This document shows, in pieces, positions 45,135-55,024 of a stretch of DNA of 64,000 nucleotides; positions within the stretch are counted from its first letter, which is position 1, and each line of letters starts with the position of its first letter. The translations under genes and the position numbers were made by a program. Below the pieces are notes generated by a model. The model was not told the DNA's origin and ran no database searches. It was given only the letters and a program-made list of their open reading frames with translations. Source of the DNA: Aquabacterium sp. A7-Y (GTDB taxonomy: Bacteria > Pseudomonadota > Gammaproteobacteria > Burkholderiales > Burkholderiaceae_C); the NCBI RefSeq assembly GCF_026153205.1, contig NZ_JAPFBW010000010.1, positions 1 through 64,000 of the forward strand. The letters are read 5' to 3'.

Positions 45135-46577
45135 AGCTGGGGCTGCGGCTCTTCCTGGGTTTTTTTCCTGATCGCCGGCATCGCCGCCTTTTTCGTGCTG
45201 CGCGTGTTTGTCGCCGAGGTGAAGCCCAGCGTGCGCGAGGTGATGGAAGACATCATGGTCGACACGGCCAACCTGCTGGCCGAGCAGGTGGCCGGGGAGC
45301 TGACCGCGCTGCCGGCCGGCGGCCATCTGCAGGACGGCCGTTTTGCCCAGCAGGTGCGCCACTACGCGAGCCGCCCCATCGACGCGAAGATCTGGGGTCT
45401 GAGCAAACGCTCGCTCGATTTCAGCGTCTACGTCACCGATGCGCGCGGCCGGGTGGTCTTCGATTCGCGCCAGGGCACCGCGCTGGGTCAGGACTTTTCG
45501 AAGTGGAACGACGTGGCGCGCACCCTGCGCGGCGAGTACGGCGCACGCGCCACACGCGAGGTCTACCTCGACGACCGGACCTCGGTCATGTACGTGGCGG
45601 CGCCGGTGATGCAGGACGGCCGCATCATCGGCGTGCTGACCCTGGCCAAGCCGCTGGTCACGGTGCAGAAGTTCATCGAGCGGGCCGAGCGCAAGATCCT
45701 CATCAGCGGCCTGTGGCTGCTGGGCCTGTCGCTGGCGGTGGGCGTGGCGGTCACCGCTTGGCTGGTCTGGTCGGTGCGGCGCCTGCGTCACTACGCCCAG
45801 CATGTGCAGGCGCGGCGACCGACGATGCCGGTGCCGCGGCTGTCGGGCGAGCTGGGCGACCTGGCCCGCGCGGTCGACGCGATGCGCGAGCGGCTCGACG
45901 ACCGTGAGCACCTGGAGAGGGTCGTGCGGGCCCTGACGCACGAGCTCAAGAGTCCGCTGGCGGCCATCCGCGGTGCGGCCGAGCTGCTGCAGGACGAGCT
46001 GCCGGCAGCGGACCGCCGGCTCTTCGCGACCCAGGTCAGCGAGCAGACCGAGCGCCTGCGCACCCTGGTGGACCGCATGCTGGAGCTGTCCAAGCTCGAA
46101 GGCCAGCGCGCGCTGGCGAACGCCGCGCCGGTCACGCTCGACGCCTGCGTCGAACGCGCGCTGGCCGATCGGCAGGCACCGCTGGCGCGCCATCGCCTGC
46201 AAGTCGCCTGGGGCGCCCGCGAGGCGCTGCAGGTGCACGGCGATGCCGAGCTGCTCAGCGTCGCGGTGAGCAACCTGCTGCAGAACGCGATCGACTTCGC
46301 GCCGCAGGGCTCCGTGCTGGAGCTGGCCGTGCGCCACGACGGCACGGAGGCGCTGGTCGAGGTGCGCGACCACGGTCCGGGCGCGGCCGACTACGCCCTG
46401 CCGCACCTGACCGAACCGTTCTATTCCACCGTGAAGCCCGACGGCGCCAAGGGCAGCGGCCTGGGCCTGGCCATCGTGCACCAGATCATGGAGTTGCACG
46501 GCGGCCGGCTGAGCTTGCAGCCGGCGCACCCCGGCCTGTGTGCCCGCCTCAGCCTGCCACTGCGATCATCGGCCTGA
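45131..46577 (+). CDS. creC: CreC sensor histidine kinase, frameshifted in a T7 run near its start
   Basis: The gene begins at the ATG overlapping the creB stop. The first codons encode MKLGLRLFLGFF and then shift frame at seven Ts (45160-45166). With six Ts the frame would read on through LIAGIAAFFVLRVFVAEVKP, the normal CreC first membrane segment, and continue to the end (about 481 residues). A GTG at 45195 could restart a 460-residue form lacking this segment. The rest is intact: periplasmic sensor ending DGRIIGVLTLAKPLVTVQKF, a second membrane segment, a HAMP-like region, phospho-accepting His in LTHELKSPLAAI, N-box LLQNAIDFA and G-boxes including GSGLGLAIVHQI. The run may be a sequence error, a phase-variable tract or a mutation. 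Confidence 0.88.
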
Positions 46578-46613
46578 AGTTCCGCGGCGCCAGGCTGCAA
46601 GGCACGGCCCCAC

Positions 46614-46629
46614 TTCACGCCCGCTTCAC
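46614..46629 (+). promoter_or_regulatory. cre-tag, CreB binding site
   Basis: TTCACGCCCGCTTCAC is an exact TTCAC-N6-TTCAC direct repeat, the known CreB operator. It lies 66 bases before the creD start, at the position expected for activation. TTCAA follows four bases later. Confidence 0.82.
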
Positions 46630-46695
46630 ACACTTCAAACGCGCCTCACCGGCGCTGGACACAGTGCGCGGCATTTCCACTGTCGCGCACTGAAC

Positions 46696-48132
46696 ATGAA
46701 ACATCCCCTGGTCCTCAAGTCGCTGGCGCTGGTCGCCGTCTTTCTCGCCTTGCTGCTGGCGCTTTCGCGCATCGAGGGGCTGGTCGACGAACGCCGCGCC
46801 CGCCAGCAGCAGGCGCAGCAAAGCGTCGAGCAGAGCCAGGCCGGGCGCCAGACCCTGCTCGGCCCGGTGCTGCACCGCTCCTGTGTCGAGGAGTGGGAGC
46901 GGCCCGTGGGGCAAGGCGCCAACAGCAGCCTGTTGGCCGAGAAGCGCGAGTTTCGCCTCACCGCCGTGCCGGCACGCCTCGAGGTGCAGGCGAGCGCGTC
47001 GCTGCAACCCCGCTACCGAGGCCTCTTCAAGGTCAACAGTTTCGGCGGCAAGGCGGTGCTGAAGGCGCAGTGGGACAGCCTCGCCACCCTGGTACCGGAA
47101 CGCAAGCATGCCGACTCGCGCATGAACTGCGGTGCGCCCATCCTGATGGTGACCTCCAGCGACCCGCGCGGCTTTCTCGCTGCCCAGGTGCAGGTGCAGG
47201 GCCAGCCCCTGAAGACCGAGGCGGGCACCTTCCACGGCAGTTACCCGCGCGGCTTCCACGCAGTGCTGCCGGCGTCCCTCCCGCTCGACCAGCCGATGGC
47301 GGCGCAGCTGGAGCTGGAGCTGATCGGTACCGCCGAGCTGTCGCTGGCGCCGGTCGCCGGCGACACCCGCGTGCAGCTGGACTCGGACTGGCCGCATCCC
47401 TCCTTCGCCGGGCGCTTCCTGCCGGCCAACCGCGACGTGAAGCCCGAAGGCTTCAGCGCCACCTGGCGTGTCTCGTCGCTGGCCACCACCGCGCCGGCGG
47501 ACTTCGTGCGTGGCGCGCGGCTCTGCAGCGCCTCGGCATGGTCGCTGCCGGACAGCGGCTACGCGGCGCAGGACCACGTGTCGACGGCGGCCAGCGGCGA
47601 CGACGGCGGCTGCATCGAGACCTTCGGCGTCTCCTTCATCGACCCGGTCAACCCCTATGTGCTGGGCGACCGCGCCACCAAATACGGTCTGCTGTTCATC
47701 GGGCTCACCTTCGTGGCTGTGGCAATGGTCGAAGTGCTCAAGCGCCGCCGCGTGCACCCCGTGCAGTACCTGCTGGTGGGCTGTGCGCTGGTGACCTTCT
47801 TCCTGCTGCTGGTCAGCCTGTCCGAACACCTGCCCTTCGGCCTCGCCTATGCGGGGGCCAGCACCGGCTGTGCGCTGCTGCTGGCCTACTACGGCGGCCA
47901 CATCCTGGGCGGCTGGCTCGCGGGCCTGGCCTTCGGGACAGGCGTCGGCCTGCTGTACGGCGCCCTGTACACCTTGCTGCAGATGGAACAGACCGCCCTC
48001 GTGCTGGGTTCGCTGCTGCTGTTCGCGGTGCTCGCCGCGGTCATGGTGGTGACGCGCAAGCTGGACTGGTACGGCCTGTCGGCGCAACTCGGGAGCGCGC
48101 CGGCGACCCCGGCTGGCCGTGCGTCGACCTGA
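46696..48132 (+). CDS. creD: CreD inner-membrane protein
   Basis: The 478-residue inner-membrane protein has one N-terminal membrane segment (HPLVLKSLALVAVFLALLLA), a large periplasmic domain (about 30-350) and five or six C-terminal membrane segments. Family blocks are LKSLALVAVFLALLLAL, ERRARQQQAQQSVEQSQAG, FIDPVNPYVLGDRATKYGLL, HPVQYLLVGCALVTFFLLL and SEHLPFGLAYAGAS. CreD is the main target of CreBC and is linked to envelope integrity, beta-lactam and colicin response. The ATG at 46696 matches the family start. A cre-tag lies directly upstream. Confidence 0.94.
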   Translation: MKHPLVLKSLALVAVFLALLLALSRIEGLVDERRARQQQAQQSVEQSQAGRQTLLGPVLHRSCVEEWERPVGQGANSSLLAEKREFRLTAVPARLEVQASASLQPRYRGLFKVNSFGGKAVLKAQWDSLATLVPERKHADSRMNCGAPILMVTSSDPRGFLAAQVQVQGQPLKTEAGTFHGSYPRGFHAVLPASLPLDQPMAAQLELELIGTAELSLAPVAGDTRVQLDSDWPHPSFAGRFLPANRDVKPEGFSATWRVSSLATTAPADFVRGARLCSASAWSLPDSGYAAQDHVSTAASGDDGGCIETFGVSFIDPVNPYVLGDRATKYGLLFIGLTFVAVAMVEVLKRRRVHPVQYLLVGCALVTFFLLLVSLSEHLPFGLAYAGASTGCALLLAYYGGHILGGWLAGLAFGTGVGLLYGALYTLLQMEQTALVLGSLLLFAVLAAVMVVTRKLDWYGLSAQLGSAPATPAGRAST

Positions 48133-48245
48133 CAGTTCCTCCGGGATGGCGGGCCGCCGGCATGCCTGTTGCCGAAACGGTGACAGCCGCCCTCGGCCGC
48201 CGCGCGGGGCTCGCGGCGGCCCGACACCCACATGGAGGACTTTCA

Positions 48246-48842
48246 ATGCACACCGACCCCTTGCTGACGATGCTGCTGTACTTCGTCATCCCGCTCTGGT
48301 TCGTCGCCGGCATCGCGGACTGGTTCTGCCACCGCGCCTCGGACATCGAGCACACCACCGGGGCCAAGGAATCGCTGATCCACCTGCTGATGTTCGTGCA
48401 GGTCGGCCTGCCGCTGGCGGCGGCGCTGATCTTCGAGGTCAACGCCCTCATCATCGGTCTCATCATCGTGCTGTTTTTCGTGCACGAGGCGACCGCGCTG
48501 TGGGACGTCAGCTATGCGGTCACGGGGCGGCGCGTCAGCCCGATCGAGCAGCACGTGCACAGCTTCCTCGAGATGATCCCGCTGGCCGCGGGCCTGTTGA
48601 TCATCGGCATGCACTGGTCGCAGTTCCTGGCCCTGTTCGGCGCCGGCAGCGAGCCGGCGCGCTTCACGCTGGAGCTGAAGCAGAATCCGCTGCCCTGGCA
48701 GTACGTGGTGACGGTGCTGGGCGCCGCCGCCCTGATCGAGTTCGCGCCCTATGTCGAGGAGCTGCTGCGCGGGCTGCGGGCCGGCACGCTCTCCGCGGCG
48801 CGGCGGGCACAGGGCTATTCGCAGGGGGCGAGCCGGCGCTGA
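48246..48842 (+). CDS. Hypothetical polytopic membrane protein
   Basis: The 198-residue protein follows a GGAGG ribosome site. Its hydrophobic segments lie at about residues 7-27, 45-62, 65-82, 103-121 and 150-170. His and Asp/Glu residues sit at helix ends (WFCHRASDIEHTTGAKES, FFVHEATALWDVSYAVTGRR, EQHVHSFLEMIPL), suggestive of a metal- or quinone-linked membrane enzyme (inference only). Some homologues are labelled diguanylate cyclase in databases, but no GGDEF domain is present. It follows creD by 113 bases on the same strand and may be in the CreB regulon. Confidence 0.72.
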   Translation: MHTDPLLTMLLYFVIPLWFVAGIADWFCHRASDIEHTTGAKESLIHLLMFVQVGLPLAAALIFEVNALIIGLIIVLFFVHEATALWDVSYAVTGRRVSPIEQHVHSFLEMIPLAAGLLIIGMHWSQFLALFGAGSEPARFTLELKQNPLPWQYVVTVLGAAALIEFAPYVEELLRGLRAGTLSAARRAQGYSQGASRR

Positions 48843-49031
48843 GCGGGCCCGGCGCGGTGCGTATCTTTTTCGCAGGACCGCAAGAACTGCCCGCGAACGT
48901 CCCGCACATCGAGCGCGCGGGCGCGCCGGCCGGGCCGTGCGAGTCGGCACGCCAGTCGCTCCATACCCTGGGCCCTCGGCGGCGGGTCGGCCCTCCGCGT
49001 CGATGCCGACCGTGGGGCCGGGAGACCCGAG

Positions 49032-49409
49032 ATGAAGATGCAAGAAAGGCTGCTGCTGTCCGCCCTGGTGCTGCTGGCGGCCCTGGGCGCCGCCACGCCG
49101 AGCCGGGGCCAGGCTGCACCGGCGCGCGGCGCCGGGCCGTCGCAGAGCAATGTGGCCGACGTCCTGAAAGCGCCTGTGGAGGGCACCGAGATCCGTCTGC
49201 GCGGCCGGCTGGTGCGCCAGGTCGGCGAAGGCCGCTACCTGCTCTCCGACGGCTCAGGCATCATCCGCATCGATGCCGTCGGCACACCGCTGCCGGAGCC
49301 GAGCAAGATCACTGGCCAGACCACGGTGGAGGTCATCGGCGAGATCGAGAGCGGGGTCTCCGAGGCCCCGGCCGTGGATGTCCACAGCCTGACGGTCATC
49401 TCGCCCTGA
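49032..49409 (+). CDS. Periplasmic BOF (YgiW/YdeI-type OB-fold) protein
   Basis: The 125-residue exported protein has a signal peptide (residues 1-28, LLLSALVLLAALGAATPSRG). The OB-fold contains NVADVLKAPVEGTEIRLRGR, VGEGRYLLSDGSGIIRIDAV and TTVEVIGEIESG, which match the bacterial OB-fold family PF04076. E. coli members YgiW and YdeI act in stress tolerance. The binding partner is unknown. The gene lies between the membrane protein and a GMC oxidoreductase gene. Confidence 0.88.
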   Translation: MKMQERLLLSALVLLAALGAATPSRGQAAPARGAGPSQSNVADVLKAPVEGTEIRLRGRLVRQVGEGRYLLSDGSGIIRIDAVGTPLPEPSKITGQTTVEVIGEIESGVSEAPAVDVHSLTVISP

Positions 49410-49553
49410 GGGTGAGGGAAAGCCGCGGTGCGAACGGGGCCGGGCCCCCGTAGACTGCAGCGGCCGAGCACAACCCATCGACAGGCCCGCCGGCAGGATC
49501 GACGACCCGCCGCCGGCTGCTCCTCGGTCGCCCCCGGGGCCGAGGAGAACACC

Positions 49554-51218
49554 GTGGCGACAGCGCCCAGCTTCGACTACATCATCGTCGGCGCCGGCAC
49601 CGCCGGCTGCCTGCTGGCGAACCGGCTGAGCCGCGACCCCGCCAAGCGGGTGCTGCTGCTCGAAGCCGGCCGCAAGGACGACTACCACTGGATCCACATC
49701 CCGGTCGGCTATCTCTACTGCATCGGCAACCCGCGCACCGACTGGCTCTACCAGACCGAAGCCGACCCCGGCCTCAACGGCCGCTCCCTGCGCTACCCGC
49801 GCGGCAAGGGTCTGGGCGGCAGCTCCAGCATCAACGGCATGATCTACATGCGCGGGCAGCAGCGCGACTACGACGGCTGGGCCGAGCTGTGCGGCGAGCC
49901 GGCCTGGCGCTGGGAGCACTGCCTGCCCTACTTCAAGCGCCACGAGGACCACTGGCGGCTCGATGCGCTGCATGCGGCGGGCGCCAGCGAGAGCTTCAAG
50001 GCCGTGCACGGCCATGGCGGCGAATGGCGGGTCGAGAAGCAGCGCCTGCGCTGGGACGTGCTCGACGCCTTCGCCGAGGCGGCGCGCCAGGCCGGCATCC
50101 CGGCCACCGAGGACTTCAACGGCGGCAGCAACGAAGGCGTGGGCTACTTCGAGGTCAACCAGCGCGCCGGCTGGCGCTGGAACACCGCCAAGGCCTTCCT
50201 GCGGCCGGCCTGCCACCAGCGGCCCAACTTCGAGATGTGGACCGGTGCCCAGGTGGCCCGCCTGCTGTGCGAGCGCGACACCAGCGGTGCGCTGCGCGTC
50301 AGCGGCTGCGAAGTGATGACACCCGGCGGCCTGCAGCAGGTGCACGCGGTGCGCGAGGTGGTGCTGGCGGCGGGCGCCGTCAACACGCCGCAGCTCCTGC
50401 AGCTCTCGGGCATCGGGCCGGGGGCCTGGCTGCACGAGCACGGCATCGAGGTGCAGCACGAGCTGCCCGGCGTGGGCGAGAACCTGCAGGACCATTTGCA
50501 GATCCGCTCGGTCTACTCGGTGCAGGGCGTCAGCACGCTCAACACGCTGGCCGCCTCCTGGTGGGGCCGCGCCCTGATCGGGCTGGAGTACGCGTGGCGA
50601 CGCAGCGGCCCGATGAGCATGGCGCCCTCCCAGCTGGGCGCCTTCACGCGCTCATCGCCCGAGAAGGCCTGGCCGGACATCCAGTACCACGTGCAGCCGC
50701 TCTCGCTCGACGCCTTCGGCGAGCCGCTGCACCGCTTCAACGCTTTTACCGCGAGCGTCTGCAACCTCAACCCGACCAGCCGGGGTTTCGTGCGGGTGCG
50801 CTCGCCGCGGCCCGGGGACGCGCCGCGCATCAACGCGCGCTACCTCTCCACGCCCGAGGACCGCCAGGTGGCCGCCGATTCGCTGCGCGTGACGCGCCGT
50901 ATCGTCGCGCAGCCGGCCCTGCAGCGCCTGCAGCCCGCGGAGCTCAAGCCCGGCCTGCAATACCAGAGCGATGAGGAGCTGGCCCGGCTGGCCGGCGACA
51001 TCGCGACCACCATCTTCCACCCGGTCGGCACCTGCCGCATGGGCCGCGCCGACGACCCGATGGCGGTGGTCGACGCGCGGCTGCGTGTGCGCGGCGTGGC
51101 CGGCCTGCGCATCGCCGACGCGAGCGTCATGCCCACCATCACCAGCGGCAACACCAACTCGCCGACCCTGATGATCGCGGAGCGTGCGGCCGAATGGATG
51201 CTGGCGGATGCGCGCTGA
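49554..51218 (+). CDS. GMC-family flavin oxidoreductase (choline dehydrogenase-like)
   Basis: The 554-residue FAD enzyme starts at a GTG preceded by GAGGAG. It has the GMC features DYIIVGAGTAGCLLANRL, RYPRGKGLGGSSSINGMIYM, VLAAGAVNTPQLLQLSGIG, and the C-terminal FHPVGTCRMG and NTNSPTLM with catalytic His/Asn. Members oxidise primary alcohols. Sequence is closest to alcohol/choline-dehydrogenase-like enzymes without a signal peptide. No betaine genes adjoin, so choline is not a supported substrate. It converges on the hybrid kinase. Confidence 0.92.
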   Translation: MATAPSFDYIIVGAGTAGCLLANRLSRDPAKRVLLLEAGRKDDYHWIHIPVGYLYCIGNPRTDWLYQTEADPGLNGRSLRYPRGKGLGGSSSINGMIYMRGQQRDYDGWAELCGEPAWRWEHCLPYFKRHEDHWRLDALHAAGASESFKAVHGHGGEWRVEKQRLRWDVLDAFAEAARQAGIPATEDFNGGSNEGVGYFEVNQRAGWRWNTAKAFLRPACHQRPNFEMWTGAQVARLLCERDTSGALRVSGCEVMTPGGLQQVHAVREVVLAAGAVNTPQLLQLSGIGPGAWLHEHGIEVQHELPGVGENLQDHLQIRSVYSVQGVSTLNTLAASWWGRALIGLEYAWRRSGPMSMAPSQLGAFTRSSPEKAWPDIQYHVQPLSLDAFGEPLHRFNAFTASVCNLNPTSRGFVRVRSPRPGDAPRINARYLSTPEDRQVAADSLRVTRRIVAQPALQRLQPAELKPGLQYQSDEELARLAGDIATTIFHPVGTCRMGRADDPMAVVDARLRVRGVAGLRIADASVMPTITSGNTNSPTLMIAERAAEWMLADAR

Positions 51219-51224
51219 GGCCGC

Positions 51225-53576
51225 TCAAGGGCGACGCAAGGCGGCGTGCAGGGCGCGCAGATCGCCAATGACCTGGGCCAGGTCCACCGGCTTGGTCCAG
51301 TAGCCGGCAAAGCCGGCCTCGCGGGCGCGCCTCAAGTCCTCCGGCATCGCGTCGGCCGAGCACATGTAGGCCGGCACGTCCTGCAGCCCGGGCAGCTCGC
51401 GCATGCGCTTCAGCAGCTCGAAGCCGTTCATGTCGGGCAGGTTGGCGTCGAGCGCCAGCACGTCGGGCCGCTCCTCGCTCGCAGCCTGCAGGCCCTGGCT
51501 GCCGTTGTCGGCAATGCGCAGCGTCACCTCGGGATGCAAGGCCAGCGTCTCCTGGAACAGCAAGGCGTTGATGGGGTTGTCCTCGACATACAGGAGCCGC
51601 AGCGCACGCTCGGGCGTCGGCCGGGGTGGCGCGCCAGCCGCCGGCGGGTGCGCCGGCGCGACCGCTGCAGACCGCGTTGCGAACCGCTGCTGCGCCGGTG
51701 CCGGGGCGCCGCCGGCCCCCTGCTGCGGCACCTCCTCGCTCGCCAGCGGCAGCTCGATGTTCACGCAGGTGCCCTGGCCCACCCGGCTGTCGAGCTCCAG
51801 CGTGCCGCCCATCTCCTCGGTCATGCGCCGGGCGATCATCAGCCCGAGACCGGTGCCTTCGATGGCGCTGCTTTCGCGGCCAAGGCGCTCGAAGGGCTGG
51901 AACAGCGCCTGCAGCTGCTCGGGCGCGATGCCGGGGCCGGTGTCGCAGATTGCCAAGCTCACGAAGCCGGGCCGGCGCGCCTCGGCGGTGAGCTGCACCC
52001 GCCCGGCGTGGCGGTTGTACTTGACGGCGTTGGAGACGATGTTGATGACGACCTGGCGCAGCCGCTGCTCGTCGGCGAGCACCCGCAGTCCGGGGCGGAT
52101 GTCGTTGTGCAGCGCGATCTCGCGCGTGGCCGCCAGTGGCGCCATCAGCTCGGCCGCGGTCGCCGCCACGCCGCGCAGCTCCATGGCGGCCGGGTTCAGC
52201 TTCAGGCGTCCTTCCTCGACCTGCTGCAGATCCAGCACGTCGTTGACCAGGGCCAGCAGGTGGCGGCCGGCCTGCAGGATGTGATGGGCATAGTCCTCCT
52301 GCTCGCTGCCGCCGCCTTCGCGCACCGGCCCCAGCGACAGCAGCTGCGCGAAACCCAGCATGGCATTGAGCGGGGTGCGCATCTCGTGGCTCAGGCGGGC
52401 CAGGAAACGCGTCTTGCTGCGGCTCGATTCCTCGGCCTCGATCCGGGCCTGGCGCGCGTCTTCGGCCTCCCGCAGTTCGGAGACGTCGCGGAAATAGACC
52501 GTGAGCCCGAGTTCGGACGGGTAGGCATGCGCCTCCAGCCAGCGACCCAGCGGCGCGTAGTACTCCTTGAAGTTGGTCGCGCGGTTCTGCGCGAGGGCGC
52601 GTTCGTACTCGCGCTGGAAGACGCTGCCGACCGCCTTGGGAAACTCGTCCCAGATGCGCCGGCCGAGCAGCGATTCGCGGCTGCGTTGCAGCACCTGCTC
52701 GGCACTGCGGTTGACATAGGTGAAATTCCAGTCGCGATCGAGCGTGAAGACCGCGTCGGTGATGCTCTCCAGGGTGGTGCTGAGCCGCTCGGCCAGGTCG
52801 CACGCCTCCTGCTCCGTGAGCTTGCGCTCGGTGATGTCCTGGATGGCCCCGCGCACCTGGACCACGCGGCCGAGTTCGTCCCGCTCGGCCTGCCCGATCA
52901 CCCGCACCCACCGCAGGCGGTCGTCGGCGGTGCGCAGCCGCGCCTCCATGTCCATGCCCTGGCCGTCGCGCATGCACGCGTCGAGGGCCTGCTGCAAGCG
53001 GGGACGGTCCTCCGGCGCGTAGAACTCGATCGCCTCGGCAAAACCGGGCGTGAGACTGGGCGGCACGCCATAGATCTCGCAGACCTCGTCCGACCAGCGC
53101 AAGCGCATGTCCGGCACGTCGATCGACCAGCCGCCCAGATGAGCCACCCGGCCCGCCAGCGCGAGCAGGGCCTTTTTCTCGTGCAGTCCCCGCTCGGCGC
53201 GCAGCCGCTCGGTGACGTCTTGCGCCAGCACGAGCCGGGCCGGCACGCCATCGAAATCGACCGCCTCGCTGAGCAGCTCGACATCGATCTCGCTGCCGTC
53301 GTGTCGCCGGTGGCGCGACAGGCGCGCGGTGGTGCCGGGCACTTCCGCACCGGGAGCGCTGTCGACCGCCGGGCCGAGCTGCTCCACCCCCATCGCGAGG
53401 AACTCGGCCTCCGAGTAGCCGTAGTGCGCCAGCGCCGCCGCATTGACCGCCAGGAAACACCCGCTGTCCAGTGCGTACACCCACATCGGCAAGGGGCTGT
53501 GTTCGAACAGCATGCGGTAGCACCGCGCGCCCTCGCCCGGCAAACCGGGCTGTGCGGGTGCGGAAGTCGGCGGCAT
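51225..53576 (-). CDS. Soluble PAS-PAS-PAS hybrid histidine kinase
   Basis: The 783-residue cytosolic protein has three PAS domains (about 18-125, 140-255 and 265-370). The HisKA domain has His397 in LARLSHEMRTPLNAML, and the ATPase domain has NIVSNAVKY, DTGPGI and GTGLGLMIAR. A Pro/Ala-rich linker leads to a receiver (about 648-775) with Asp656, phospho-acceptor Asp710 in LALDANLPDMNG and Lys762. There is no membrane segment, so it senses an internal signal. It starts 25 bases after the SOD-fusion gene and is probably in the same transcript. It therefore may monitor the redox or periplasmic process those genes serve. Confidence 0.9.
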   Translation of the reverse strand: MPPTSAPAQPGLPGEGARCYRMLFEHSPLPMWVYALDSGCFLAVNAAALAHYGYSEAEFLAMGVEQLGPAVDSAPGAEVPGTTARLSRHRRHDGSEIDVELLSEAVDFDGVPARLVLAQDVTERLRAERGLHEKKALLALAGRVAHLGGWSIDVPDMRLRWSDEVCEIYGVPPSLTPGFAEAIEFYAPEDRPRLQQALDACMRDGQGMDMEARLRTADDRLRWVRVIGQAERDELGRVVQVRGAIQDITERKLTEQEACDLAERLSTTLESITDAVFTLDRDWNFTYVNRSAEQVLQRSRESLLGRRIWDEFPKAVGSVFQREYERALAQNRATNFKEYYAPLGRWLEAHAYPSELGLTVYFRDVSELREAEDARQARIEAEESSRSKTRFLARLSHEMRTPLNAMLGFAQLLSLGPVREGGGSEQEDYAHHILQAGRHLLALVNDVLDLQQVEEGRLKLNPAAMELRGVAATAAELMAPLAATREIALHNDIRPGLRVLADEQRLRQVVINIVSNAVKYNRHAGRVQLTAEARRPGFVSLAICDTGPGIAPEQLQALFQPFERLGRESSAIEGTGLGLMIARRMTEEMGGTLELDSRVGQGTCVNIELPLASEEVPQQGAGGAPAPAQQRFATRSAAVAPAHPPAAGAPPRPTPERALRLLYVEDNPINALLFQETLALHPEVTLRIADNGSQGLQAASEERPDVLALDANLPDMNGFELLKRMRELPGLQDVPAYMCSADAMPEDLRRAREAGFAGYWTKPVDLAQVIGDLRALHAALRRP

Positions 53577-53601
53577 GGTGCGGCCCGTGGCGACCGCCCG
53601 C

Positions 53602-55023
53602 TCAGGGCAGGCGCAGCTCGATGACGTCGAAGGGCAGCAGCGGCGGCGGGTTCTTCTGCCGGTCGAGCTGGCTGTTGACGACCTTCAGCGTCCCGCGCGC
53701 GAGCGCCGCCGTGCTGGGGTGCTTGAGCCGCGCGCTGGTCAGCCGCTGCGTGACGCGCCCGCGGGTGTAGCCCGCGTCGAGCTCGACACGCGCGATCTCG
53801 TTCTCGACATTGCGCAGCACCCACAAGGCCCGGCCCTGCAGCACCAGCCCATCGCCGTGGAGCAGCGCCCCGTCCACCTCGATCTGCCTCACCTCGCGGC
53901 TGCGTGTGTCGATGCGCCAGAGCTGGCCGGTCGCCGTCTGCACCGCGACCAGGTAGCGGCCGTCGGGCGTGACGACCATGCCGTTGAGGTTGACGGCGCC
54001 GTCGACATACCGGATGGGCGTGCGGGCCAGGTCCAGCCAGGGCTCCAGCGCGGTCGGCTGGTTGGCGACGTTGCGTGCCCGGAACAGCACCGGGCGCTGC
54101 GAGTCGGTGACGTAGACAAAACCGTCGCTCGATATGACCAGGTCGTTGATGAAGGGATGCGGGCTGTGCGGCGTCTTCAGCACCGCCAGGGTCTGGCCGC
54201 TGTGCGCATCGACCAGCGCCACCGTACCGGCCGCGCCGCCGGCAACCCAGAGCCGGCCCAGCGTGTCGAGCTTGAGCCCGAGCGCCGCCTGCCGTCCGGG
54301 CGAGCCGCCATAGGACAGCAGTTCCGCCCGCGGCTTGCCGGGCTCCAGCTTGTAGAGGTGGCCTTCCGAGGACGAGCCGACATAGGCGACACCGCTGGCC
54401 TCATCGACGGCGATTCCCTCCGGGAACACATCGCTGCCGGGCAAGGTGTGGCGCGGCACCGGGGGCTCGCTGTGCGGCTCGATCACGCCGCACAGCAGGC
54501 GCGCGCCGGAGTTGCCGGCCGGGTCGGTGACGTAGTCGTCGCTGCGCTCGTGGACCACCACCGTGCGGCCCATGGCCGCCGCCGGGCCGGGTCTGAGCGT
54601 CGGCCCTTTCCGCTGCACCGTCTGCCGGGCCCGGCCGTCGCTGCCGACCTGGAGCTTGGGCAGGTCGCCGCCATGGACCTGGTCCATTGGCTGCTCGGGA
54701 TGGCCATGGTTGCGGCTCTGCCGCGGATCGAAGTGGGGACCGGCGGCGCCGAAGGCGACGATGCTGCCGGTGTCCGCGTCGGGTCCCGGCGCGCACTCTC
54801 CGTTCTGGTGGATGTGCACGCCGTGGGCGCCGGGTGCCAGGCCCTGGACCTCGATGTCCAGGCTCAGGCCGTCGGGCGTTTCGCTCAGGCGCACTTGGCC
54901 GGCCTCGCGGCCGCGCTCGTCGAGCAGGACCGCGCGCGCCCCCGGCGCCTGCGCAGCCGCCGCGCCGCCGACCAGGGCCAGGACGCAGGCGAAGGCGGTC
55001 AATGAAAGCTGGGGCAGCAACAT
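53602..55023 (-). CDS. Cu/Zn superoxide dismutase domain fused to a beta-propeller
   Basis: The 473-residue exported protein has a signal peptide (1-24). A complete Cu/Zn SOD domain (about 28-181) follows: metal ligands His70, His72, bridging His97, His106 or His108, His117, Asp120 and His158, disulphide pair Cys77/Cys178 and Arg175. From about 190 to the end it carries an SMP-30/NHL-like propeller (FPEGIAVDEASGVAYVGSSS, LGLKLDTLGRLWVAGGA, INDLVISSDGFVYVTDSQ). Superoxide dismutation in the periplasm is expected from the first part. The propeller partner has no proven activity. The gene is one base past the sorbosone-dehydrogenase-like gene, and the two are translationally coupled. Confidence 0.86.
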   Translation of the reverse strand: MLLPQLSLTAFACVLALVGGAAAAQAPGARAVLLDERGREAGQVRLSETPDGLSLDIEVQGLAPGAHGVHIHQNGECAPGPDADTGSIVAFGAAGPHFDPRQSRNHGHPEQPMDQVHGGDLPKLQVGSDGRARQTVQRKGPTLRPGPAAAMGRTVVVHERSDDYVTDPAGNSGARLLCGVIEPHSEPPVPRHTLPGSDVFPEGIAVDEASGVAYVGSSSEGHLYKLEPGKPRAELLSYGGSPGRQAALGLKLDTLGRLWVAGGAAGTVALVDAHSGQTLAVLKTPHSPHPFINDLVISSDGFVYVTDSQRPVLFRARNVANQPTALEPWLDLARTPIRYVDGAVNLNGMVVTPDGRYLVAVQTATGQLWRIDTRSREVRQIEVDGALLHGDGLVLQGRALWVLRNVENEIARVELDAGYTRGRVTQRLTSARLKHPSTAALARGTLKVVNSQLDRQKNPPPLLPFDVIELRLP

Positions 55024-55024
55024 G

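Noticed and set aside
45131-45200. Programmed ribosomal frameshift in creC
   Set aside because: No stimulatory structure or conserved signal is evident; a simple run-length change explains it better.
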